Shown here: positions 1 to 5,468 of the stretch, in pieces
Layout of the letters: the number at the start of each line of letters is the position of its first letter
How positions within the stretch are numbered: position 1 is the first letter of the stretch
Assembly: GCA_905215205.1 (NCBI GenBank)
Contig: CAJMPK010000086.1
Span: 1-6,409, forward strand
DNA: 6,409 nt
Direction: 5' to 3'
Source of the DNA: an uncultured bacterium
GTDB lineage: Bacteria > Actinomycetota > Coriobacteriia > Coriobacteriales > Coriobacteriaceae
Notes under the pieces: model-generated
The model's database searches: none
Seen by the model: only the letters and a program-made list of their open reading frames with translations
Told to the model about the DNA's origin: nothing
Position numbers and translations under genes: made by a program

Positions 1-699
1 CACCACGTCGGCAACAACGGCGGCGGGGAAGTGCTGGCTGGCCACGTAGCCATAGCAGGCATCGTCGCCGTAGATGAAGAATCGCGCATCGGGCAGGCCG
101 ATCTTGTCGACCACGCGGCGCGAGAACATGCCGCCCTCAAAGCACAGCTGGTTCATGGCGCGGTAGCCCTCGGGGCCCAAGTCCCACTTGGCGACAGGGT
201 TGGGAATGCCGAGCGAAAGGATGAGTTGGTATTGCCAAAAGAAGGCGCCGCCGTCAAAGTCCAGGCGCGAACCCTGGATAACATCGTAGCGGTCGGTCCA
301 CTTGGCAAGACGCTCGATGCCTTCGGGGATGACGAGCACGTCGTCGTCCATCACCCAGAACCACTGGGCGCCCAGGTCGTAGGCGCATTTGGTGCCGGCG
401 GAGAAGCCACCTGCACCGCCGCCGTTTTCGAGCTGCGGGGCGTAGATGACGCGGTCGGTGCCGCCCTGCGCGTCGGGCTGCTCGGTGTCGATGCCCCACA
501 GGTTGGCCAGGCGCTCGTTAAATGCGGCGCACATGGCCTCGGTCTCGCGCGAATTCTCGTTATCGACAATCACGATGCGCCAGGGCGTTGCCGTGAGCTC
601 GGTCATGGAGTCGAACAAGTTGGCCAGAAGTTCCTGGCGCTTGTACGTAACGACGACGATGGCGAGCTTGTCGATGGGGGCGGGAAGGGTTGAAGGCAT
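1..699 (-). CDS. Family 2 glycosyltransferase, GlfT/rhamnosyltransferase type (3' end cut off by window)
   Basis: The 233 codons visible form the N-terminal, catalytic part of a GT-A glycosyltransferase that would move a sugar from a nucleotide donor to a growing surface glycan. The frame is open to base 1 with no stop, so the C-terminus is missing. Seen in order: the first strand IVVVTYKR (residues 14-21), VDNEN (45-49), a glycine-rich NGGGAGGF (92-99), the metal-binding DDD after FWVM (118-120), and FIYGDDAC (208-215), whose GDD probably carries the catalytic base. The NGGGAGGF plus DDD combination is typical of galactofuranosyl- and rhamnosyltransferases such as GlfT and WbbL/RfbF relatives, so a galactofuranose or rhamnose donor is likely but unproven. 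The ATG at 699 is preceded by an AAAGGA-like site about 11 bases away. No signal peptide or membrane segment is visible, so it should act at the inner face of the membrane. Confidence 0.9.
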   Translation of the reverse strand, partial: MPSTLPAPIDKLAIVVVTYKRQELLANLFDSMTELTATPWRIVIVDNENSRETEAMCAAFNERLANLWGIDTEQPDAQGGTDRVIYAPQLENGGGAGGFSAGTKCAYDLGAQWFWVMDDDVLVIPEGIERLAKWTDRYDVIQGSRLDFDGGAFFWQYQLILSLGIPNPVAKWDLGPEGYRAMNQLCFEGGMFSRRVVDKIGLPDARFFIYGDDACYGYVASQHFPAAVVADVV

Positions 700-774
700 G
701 GGGCAATATATCCTTTCACGCGCGGCGGGCGAGTGCTGCGCGGAAGCTATCGAATACGTCCTTGAGACTGTCCT

Positions 775-805
775 ATTGTAAAGGCTCGGCGCACCTTGAC
801 GGCAA
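775..805 (-). promoter_or_regulatory. Candidate promoter for the leftward glycosyltransferase
   Basis: On the minus strand, TACAAT (780 to 775, five of six matches to the -10 consensus) lies 19 bases after TTGCCG (805 to 800, four of six matches to -35). The spacer is longer than the usual 17. This would give a leader of roughly 70 bases before the ATG at 699. It sits in the 170-base gap after the acyltransferase stop, so the glycosyltransferase may be transcribed on its own as well as by read-through. The rest of the gap shows only a nine-base tandem near-repeat at 834-851 and no convincing terminator. Found by eye only. Confidence 0.35.
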
Positions 806-869
806 GCTTTGAATAAAACGCAGGAACCTGTCACGGCTGTAGCGGCTTTAGCGTCTGACGGCAGCGTGT

Positions 870-2000
870 CTATTGCCGCTTGGGCTTGCGAGCGATAAGG
901 CTTCTAGCTGCGTCGATGGTGAGAAGCGTCAGGGCAAAGACGATGCTAATGACGGTACCCGTGACGATACATATAGCTGCCGGGCTGTTTTGGCTGACCA
1001 GTATGTTTGCGAGCAACGTATTGAAGACGGGACGCCACAGGCTACTGGTGAGCGACTGCATCACATAGAAACCGAGCGTGGCGGTCGAAAGGGTGACGAT
1101 GACGCCTGCGGCTCGTGGATTGTCCGAGGCGCTGCGTCGGGTAGCCGCAAAGAGCAGGGAGGTGGCAGCGAGGACAAACGAGATCAACGAGGTCGATTTG
1201 TAGGAGAGGGCTGCCATTGCTGTGAGGTTGCCGGTGAAGGAGAGTTCGCCTTCCAGGATGGTGGTGAGCGCCAAAACCGCTGCGAGCGACCGCATGCCTA
1301 AGGCGCCCGCCCTGTCCGAATCCATGACATCGGTAATGTCGCGGAGCAGCCCGCCGATCAAAAATGCGACTACGTACGTGGTAGCGCTCATGGACTTCTG
1401 GAGCCAAGAAAACTCGCCGGCGCTTGTCGCACTCATGGCGGCTAAATACCCGTTAACAACAAATGCGAGGATTCCAACGACGATGACCGCTGCCGTGTAG
1501 CTCCTCTTAGAGAGTCGACTCTTGGCCAGGCCAAACAGAGGCGCCATGAAGACCGTGGCGGCATAGACCCAGATAAACTCAAGCCCCAGCGTGTACCAAT
1601 AGTGCGCGTGCAGGGAGACATCGGGAATGGGTGAGACGACCGTGGACCACGCGAGCGCCATGAGGCAATAAAACGCAGTAGGCAAGATGACCTTGCCAAG
1701 GCGCTGCGCCGCCCGTTGCATTTGCGACTTCCACGTTGCTCCACCGTCCCAAGCACGCGCGGCCGAAGCGATGAGAAAATAGCCCGAGATCATAAAGAAG
1801 ACCTCGTTGGCCCAGCAGCCCAGCAAGTTAATAAAACCGAGCACGCCGGAATAGGGGGACATCGCAAGTGGGGCATATTCTACGGCGCCGACGCAGGCGG
1901 CTTGGAAGGTCCACTGAAAGGTGTGGAACACCGCGATGCCGGCGACCGCAACCAAACGCAGTGCTTCGATGGGTATGTTGCGTGCGGCTTTGGGCTGCAT
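870..2000 (-). CDS. Acyltransferase 3 family integral membrane protein (probable glycan O-acyltransferase)
   Basis: This 376-residue polytopic membrane protein fits the acyltransferase-3 family (OafA/WecH/Oac-like), which transfers acetyl or other acyl groups to sugars at the cytoplasmic membrane. Seen: the family's N-terminal pattern of an arginine and a histidine in the first helix (R15 and H26, in LRLVAVAGIAVFH), FFMISGYFL (68-76, the conserved F-x-x-SGYF), a basic loop then helix at RAAQRLGKVILP (96-107), and HYWYT (133-137) in place of the common HLWF. About ten hydrophobic segments are spread over the length, and the tail RKPKRQ is basic, presumably cytoplasmic. Length is normal for the short members of the family, which lack an SGNH domain. 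The ATG at 2000 follows GAAAGGA by four bases. Its place among glycosyltransferases suggests it acetylates the glycan they build; the acyl group and target sugar are unknown. Confidence 0.88.
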   Translation of the reverse strand: MQPKAARNIPIEALRLVAVAGIAVFHTFQWTFQAACVGAVEYAPLAMSPYSGVLGFINLLGCWANEVFFMISGYFLIASAARAWDGGATWKSQMQRAAQRLGKVILPTAFYCLMALAWSTVVSPIPDVSLHAHYWYTLGLEFIWVYAATVFMAPLFGLAKSRLSKRSYTAAVIVVGILAFVVNGYLAAMSATSAGEFSWLQKSMSATTYVVAFLIGGLLRDITDVMDSDRAGALGMRSLAAVLALTTILEGELSFTGNLTAMAALSYKSTSLISFVLAATSLLFAATRRSASDNPRAAGVIVTLSTATLGFYVMQSLTSSLWRPVFNTLLANILVSQNSPAAICIVTGTVISIVFALTLLTIDAARSLIARKPKRQ

Positions 2001-2019
2001 GACGTCCTTTCTTATCGGT

Positions 2020-2082
2020 TTGCCTCTGCGAGCTCCATAGATTATATAAACGCCCGCTGGCGCGCTGGCCCTTTGATACCAT
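2020..2082 (+). promoter_or_regulatory. Candidate promoter(s) for the rightward glycosyltransferase cluster
   Basis: Two weak alternatives are visible. One is TTGCCT (2020-2025), 17 bases, TATATA (2043-2048), whose -10 overlaps the leftward TATAAT. The other is an extended -10, TGATACCAT (2074-2082), with no recognisable -35, which would give a leader of about 24 bases. Some promoter is expected here because the gene at 2113 is the first of the rightward cluster and is divergent from its neighbour. Which one is used cannot be decided from the sequence. Confidence 0.3.
2041..2046 (-). promoter_or_regulatory. -10 box for the acyltransferase gene
   Basis: The minus strand reads TATAAT (2046 to 2041), a perfect -10 box, about 40 bases upstream of the acyltransferase ATG. 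No good -35 hexamer lies 16-19 bases before it (GCCAGC at the 17-base position), so it may be weak or depend on an activator. The box is embedded in TTATATAA, which is palindromic and can also be read rightward. Confidence 0.4.
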
Positions 2083-2100
2083 GAAACGACAGGTATTTCC

Positions 2101-2107
2101 TAAGGAG
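2101..2107 (+). promoter_or_regulatory. Ribosome binding site that fixes a TTG start
   Basis: TAAGGAG lies five bases before the TTG at 2113. The TAA inside it is in frame with the gene and closes the frame 12 bases upstream, so no earlier start is possible. The next in-frame ATG is codon 60, well inside the catalytic fold. TTG is therefore the start. Confidence 0.85.
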
Positions 2108-2112
2108 CACAT

Positions 2113-3216
2113 TTGTCTACTAACGCCTCTGGCAGCCCTGTTCTGTCGCTGCTTATTCCCATTTACAATGTTCAGCGCTACCTGCGCGAGTGTCTTGATT
2201 CCGCCCTGGCGCAGACGCTCAAGGATATTGAGATCATCTGCATTAACGACGGGTCGACCGATAACTCGCCGGCGATTATCCGCGAGTATATGGAGCGCGA
2301 TGGGCGCGTCAAGATGATCGACAAGGCCAACAGCGGCTACGGCGACTCGATGAACCGCGGCCTGGAGATGGCACGCGGCGAGTACGTGGGTATCTTGGAG
2401 TCCGATGACTTTATGGCGCCCGACGCGCTGGAGAAGCTTGTGTCGGCGGCCGAGGGCTGCAATGCCGACTTTGCGAAGGCGAACTTTGACTTCTACTGGT
2501 CCAAGCCCGAGGAGCGCCGCTCGCTGCACGAGATGTTTAAGCCCAAAGACTGCGGCAAACCGGTGCACCCAAGCGACACGACACAGTTCTTTAAGCAAAA
2601 GCCCTCGATTTGGTCGGCCGTCTACCGTCGCGATTTTCTTGAGCGCAACGGCATTACGTTCCTGCCGACTCCGGGGGCATCCTTTCAGGACACGTCATTC
2701 GCCTTTAAGGTGATCGCGTGCGCCGATAAGGCTGTTTACCTTCATGATGCCGTGTTGTCTTATCGCCAGGACAACGAGAATTCCTCGGTCAATTCTTCGG
2801 CTAAGGTCTTTTGCGTCAATACCGAGTATGCCGAGATTGAGCGTTGGATTCGAGAGGATTATGCCCGTGACCACGCAAGTGATGACGTCGCGCGCATGCT
2901 CAAGTTCAATCAGCTCATTAAGTACGATTCGTACATGTGGAACTACGTGCGCCTAGCGCCTAAGTTCTATAAGGAGTTCCTGGTTCAGATGGCCAAGGAG
3001 TTCCAAGCGGCCTTGGACGCGGGGGAGTTTTCGCTTGACGACCTCAAGCCGTGGAAGCGCGCGAATCTCGCTGCCATCCTCAAAGATCCTGAGGGCTGGG
3101 TTGACGAGCATCCGAGTTTTGCGACGGATGGTGCCTTGGGGCGTGCTAAGTATTACGCCTCGGTTGGAGGCCCAGGCGTAGTCGCCGCTTTCCTCATCGA
3201 ATCGCTGAGGGGGTAG
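2113..3216 (+). CDS. Family 2 glycosyltransferase, subtype A (first copy)
   Basis: A 367-residue GT-A transferase with a long C-terminal extension. Seen: LLIPIYN (13-19), NDGSTDNS (45-52), NSGYGDSMNRG (73-83), the metal-binding ESDD (96-99), KPSIWSAVYRR (163-173), PTPGASFQD (185-193, whose D193 is at the usual catalytic-base position) and SYRQDNENSSVN (216-227). The catalytic domain occupies about residues 9-225. The remaining 140 residues are mostly helical-looking and end in a short hydrophobic stretch (KYYASVGGPGVVAAFL) that could touch the membrane. The NSGYG...GEY(V/I)GI.ESDD pattern is familiar from glycosyltransferases of gut Firmicutes and Actinobacteria whose donors are mostly untested. 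It starts with TTG and is followed after only six bases by the next transferase, so they are surely co-transcribed. The gene at 4338 is its paralogue. The sugar transferred cannot be named. Confidence 0.92.
   Translation: MSTNASGSPVLSLLIPIYNVQRYLRECLDSALAQTLKDIEIICINDGSTDNSPAIIREYMERDGRVKMIDKANSGYGDSMNRGLEMARGEYVGILESDDFMAPDALEKLVSAAEGCNADFAKANFDFYWSKPEERRSLHEMFKPKDCGKPVHPSDTTQFFKQKPSIWSAVYRRDFLERNGITFLPTPGASFQDTSFAFKVIACADKAVYLHDAVLSYRQDNENSSVNSSAKVFCVNTEYAEIERWIREDYARDHASDDVARMLKFNQLIKYDSYMWNYVRLAPKFYKEFLVQMAKEFQAALDAGEFSLDDLKPWKRANLAAILKDPEGWVDEHPSFATDGALGRAKYYASVGGPGVVAAFLIESLRG
2179..2415 (+). repeat. Direct repeat copy 1: 5' half of subtype A glycosyltransferase
   Basis: These 237 bases align without gaps to 4398-4634 in the same orientation (offset 2219). 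By hand count about 29 bases differ (about 88% identity), mostly at third codon positions; 75 of 79 encoded residues agree. The longest exact run is 35 bases (2326-2360 against 4545-4579). It is a within-gene paralogous repeat, not a mobile element. Confidence 0.9.
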
Positions 3217-3222
3217 GTCGAC

Positions 3223-4263
3223 ATGGGAGAGGCCTCGTGTCCTAAAGCTACCATTGTCGTCCCCGTTTACAACTCTGCGCGCTCCATTCAGCGATGCCTC
3301 GATTCGCTGCTGGCCCAGTTCGAGCGCTCGATTCAGGTTGTCTGCGTCAACGACGGTTCGACTGATGATTCGTTGAACGCGTTGCGCCAGATCGCGCAGG
3401 CCGACAATCGCGTACTGGTGATTGACCAGGAAAATGCGGGTGTCTCGTGTGCTCGAAATGCCGGTATCGATGTCGCCGAGGGCGAGACCGTCTTTTTTGT
3501 GGACGCCGACGATTACATCGATGCCCAGACGGTCGAGCGCGTGCTGCATGCCATGGAGTCTGCGGATGCCGAGGCCGCCGTTTTTGGCGGCGTCTGTGAA
3601 CCTGCCGATGCTGCTCCCAAACGCGTCCAGCAACTCATGAGCCCCAAAGCTGGTACCTTCGGCGCCCGCGATCCTCAACTGCTGTTCCATTCGAATGCGC
3701 AGCCCTATGCCTGCCGTGCGGCTTTTTCGCGCGAGCTGCTCAATCGCGAAGGCATTCGCTTCGCCGCCGGTTTGGCTTTGGGCGAGGACGTCGTCTTCCA
3801 ATTTGCGGCTTATGCGCTTGCCCGTAAGACCGTCGTCATGCCGGACAAGTTCTACCACTACGTGATGGAGAGCGAATCGGCGACGCACGAGTTCAACAGT
3901 GCCGAGGCTCGCGCCAAAAAGTTTGACGCCCACATGAGGATGCTCGAGGAGGTCTTGGAGGACTGGGCGGTCTACGGTCTTTTGGACCTGTGCCCCGGCG
4001 AGCTGATCACTTGGTTTTTAGACCTAATTGTGTTCGACCTGGCGCGCTTGGATGCCGATGACTTCCATCGCGTGGCGGCTCGCGTCAACATGGACCTTAC
4101 GACGTTTTTGGGAACGGAGTGGGCGGATATGCCTGCTAAGGGCGCCGTTCGCCGTGTTGCCCAGAAGCTCGTTGCGGCGACCTCGGGCGTTTCGATGGCA
4201 GACGCCACGCTGTTCTATCTTTCGACTCGCGGTCTCAAAGCCTGCCTGGAGCGCTTTCTCTAA
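3223..4263 (+). CDS. Family 2 glycosyltransferase, subtype B (first copy)
   Basis: A 346-residue GT-A transferase of the common GT2 layout. Seen: TIVVPVYN (10-17), NDGSTDDS (43-50), NAGVSCARNAGI (71-82), the metal-binding DADD (94-97) and GEDVVFQF (187-194), where D189 is the expected base. After about residue 230 comes a helical region containing LEDWAVYGL (245-253) and WFLDLIVFDLARL (264-276), which matches the same place in the gene at 5469. The ATG at 3223 lies six bases after the stop of the previous gene, and its ribosome site (AGGGGG, 3208-3213) overlaps that gene's end, so translation is probably coupled. The catalytic Asp residues all appear intact. It likely adds the sugar next to the one added by its subtype A neighbour, but donor and linkage are unknown. 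Confidence 0.92.
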   Translation: MGEASCPKATIVVPVYNSARSIQRCLDSLLAQFERSIQVVCVNDGSTDDSLNALRQIAQADNRVLVIDQENAGVSCARNAGIDVAEGETVFFVDADDYIDAQTVERVLHAMESADAEAAVFGGVCEPADAAPKRVQQLMSPKAGTFGARDPQLLFHSNAQPYACRAAFSRELLNREGIRFAAGLALGEDVVFQFAAYALARKTVVMPDKFYHYVMESESATHEFNSAEARAKKFDAHMRMLEEVLEDWAVYGLLDLCPGELITWFLDLIVFDLARLDADDFHRVAARVNMDLTTFLGTEWADMPAKGAVRRVAQKLVAATSGVSMADATLFYLSTRGLKACLERFL

Positions 4264-4294
4264 TTCCAAGCGCTGTCGCCCGCCGCAACTCGGC

Positions 4295-4303
4295 TGCTAA
4301 AAT
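4295..4303 (+). promoter_or_regulatory. Candidate internal promoter (extended -10)
   Basis: TGCTAAAAT is an extended -10 element (TGn followed by TAAAAT, five of six matches) in the 74-base gap before the gene at 4338. No clear -35 is present, as extended -10 promoters allow. A start near 4309-4310 would leave a leader of about 28 bases. This gap is the only long one in the rightward cluster, which supports a second transcription start for the A'-B' pair. Confidence 0.4.
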
Positions 4304-4306
4304 AAA

Positions 4307-4329
4307 CCTGTTACACGCTATTCAACAGG
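4307..4329 (+). repeat. Inverted repeat next to and overlapping the ribosome binding site
   Basis: CCTGTT (4307-4312) and AACAGG (4324-4329) are perfect inverted arms around an 11-base loop. The right arm covers the first three bases of the AGGAGG site (4327-4332). A read-through transcript could fold it and partly hide the site, whereas a transcript begun near 4310 would lack part of the left arm. It could also be a protein operator. Six pairs is short, so chance is possible. Confidence 0.35.
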
Positions 4330-4332
4330 AGG
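4327..4332 (+). promoter_or_regulatory. Consensus ribosome binding site that fixes a TTG start
   Basis: AGGAGG, the full consensus, lies five bases before the TTG at 4338. The next in-frame ATG is codon 58, inside the catalytic fold, so the TTG is the start. The strong site may offset the weak start codon. Confidence 0.85.
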
Positions 4333-4337
4333 TTCTC

Positions 4338-5456
4338 TTGCAGAACTCTGATACCCCTAAAGTTTCGCTGCTTGTTCCCATCTGCAATGTTGAGCGCTAC
4401 CTGCGCGAGTGCCTCGATTCCGCCGTGGCGCAGACGCTCAAGGACATCGAGATCATCTGCATCAATGACGGTTCCACCGATAGCTCGCCGGATATCATCC
4501 GCGAGTACATGGAGCGCGACCCCCGTGTAAAGATGATCGACAAAGCCAACAGCGGCTACGGCGACTCGATGAACCGCGGTCTGGAGATGGCGCGCGGTGA
4601 GTACGTGGGCATTCTTGAGTCCGACGACTTTATGTTTGAGGATTCGCTCCAAAAGCTGGTCGCCAAGGCCGATGCTGAGCATGCCGATGTGGTAAAGGGC
4701 GACTTTTATCTGTATTGGTCCACGCCCAGCGAGCGCCGTGAGCTGTTTGGGATCATCGGCGAGTATATGACGGGCGCCGCGTATCGCCCCGTCGATCGCC
4801 CGGGCATCTTCTACCGCAAACCTTCCATTTGGTCGGCCATCTATCGGCGCGAGTTCCTCAACGACAATCAGATTCGGTTCCTTCCCACGCCGGGCGCCTC
4901 GTATCAGGACGCAGGCTTTAACTTTAAGGTTTGGGCTTGCGCCGAGCGTGCCGCGTTTATTGCGGACCCCATTTTGTGCTATCGCCAGGATAACGAGAAG
5001 AGCTCCGTTAATTCGCCCAACAAGGTGTTTTGCGTGTGCGACGAATACGCCGAGATGCAGCGCTTTTTGAACGAGCGCCCCGAGCTCAAGGCTCAGCTTC
5101 AGGGTATTTTAATGCGCATGAAGGTCGATACGTACCGTTGGAATGATGAACGTCTGGTCGATGAACTGCGTGAGCAGTTTTGGAAGAAGGCATCTCCCGA
5201 GCTCAAGGCCGATTGGGATGCCGGTCGCTTTGACCTGTCGCTGTTTGATCCGCGTGGCGAGACCGACTTGCGCCTGATGGTCAAGTCGTCCCGCGCCTAT
5301 ATCGATTCGCGCTTTGACTTTAAGAAGCCCGGCAAGCTCAATACGTTTAAGCACTACTTTAAGATTGGCGGCCTGCCGCTGGTCTGGCGCGTGCTGACGT
5401 ATCAGCGCACCTACGGCGACAACCCGCACCCTGATGACGTTCCGGCCGCACAGTAG
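4338..5456 (+). CDS. Family 2 glycosyltransferase, subtype A (second copy)
   Basis: A 372-residue paralogue of the gene at 2113, colinear with it and gapless to about residue 220. Seen: LLVPICN (11-17), NDGSTDSS (43-50), NSGYGDSMNRG (71-81), ESDD (94-97), KPSIWSAIYRR (161-171), PTPGASYQD (183-191) and CYRQDNEKSSVN (214-225). One oddity is C16: the first copy and most family members have Tyr there (PIYN), at the position that stacks on the uracil of the donor in SpsA. The segment after ESDD is much less alike between copies, and the C-terminal extension (226-372) has diverged further, though both end in a hydrophobic patch (here KIGGLPLVWRVL). The shared N-terminal half suggests the same or a similar donor, and the divergent half a different acceptor. 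Its stop overlaps the ribosome site of the next gene. Confidence 0.92.
   Translation: MQNSDTPKVSLLVPICNVERYLRECLDSAVAQTLKDIEIICINDGSTDSSPDIIREYMERDPRVKMIDKANSGYGDSMNRGLEMARGEYVGILESDDFMFEDSLQKLVAKADAEHADVVKGDFYLYWSTPSERRELFGIIGEYMTGAAYRPVDRPGIFYRKPSIWSAIYRREFLNDNQIRFLPTPGASYQDAGFNFKVWACAERAAFIADPILCYRQDNEKSSVNSPNKVFCVCDEYAEMQRFLNERPELKAQLQGILMRMKVDTYRWNDERLVDELREQFWKKASPELKADWDAGRFDLSLFDPRGETDLRLMVKSSRAYIDSRFDFKKPGKLNTFKHYFKIGGLPLVWRVLTYQRTYGDNPHPDDVPAAQ
4398..4634 (+). repeat. Direct repeat copy 2: 5' half of subtype A glycosyltransferase
   Basis: The partner of the repeat at 2179-2415, in the same orientation and the same reading frame. Differences are mainly synonymous; the four amino-acid changes are Leu to Val, Asn to Ser, Ala to Asp and Gly to Pro (first copy to second). 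Conservation falls sharply just after the ESDD motif at the right end of the repeat. Confidence 0.9.
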
Positions 5457-5468
5457 GAGCGAGTGATT

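Noticed and set aside
31..693. Long rightward open frame (220 codons) over the first gene
   Set aside because: It is antisense to a frame with a complete GT2 motif set; its protein is rich in Ala, Gly, Val and His with no motif, typical of a GC-rich shadow.
719..742. GC-rich inverted repeat CGCGC / GCGCG in the leader of the leftward glycosyltransferase
   Set aside because: Short arms made only of G and C are common by chance in DNA of this composition.
812..835. Possible leftward terminator after the acyltransferase (CAGG-TT-CCTG followed by a T-rich stretch)
   Set aside because: The stem can form only about three base pairs with a normal loop, too weak for an intrinsic terminator.
873..1301. 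Rightward open frame inside the acyltransferase gene
   Set aside because: The protein is low in hydrophobic residues and without motifs, while the opposite strand encodes a coherent membrane protein.
2076..2096. Inverted repeat ATACC / GGTAT with an 11-base loop
   Set aside because: Five-base arms in a short AT-containing leader are easily due to chance; no second copy was found at the other promoters.
2081..2317. ATG-started frame of 78 codons overlapping the start of the first subtype A gene
   Set aside because: It is in another frame, has no ribosome site before its ATG, and most of it overlaps strongly conserved GT2 coding sequence.
1828..2598. Leftward open frame (256 codons) across the divergent region and the first subtype A gene
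   Set aside because: It is antisense to conserved glycosyltransferase sequence and runs out of frame into the acyltransferase gene. Its likeness to the antisense frame at 4311-4682 follows from the similarity of the sense genes.
2953..3933. Leftward open frame of 326 codons opposite the two glycosyltransferase genes
   Set aside because: Long enough to look real, but it spans a gene junction on the other strand, lacks recognisable motifs, and lies opposite clearly coding sequence. GC-rich DNA commonly leaves the opposite strand open.
4311..4682. Leftward open frame opposite the start of the second subtype A gene
   Set aside because: Mirror of conserved sense sequence; no motif of its own.
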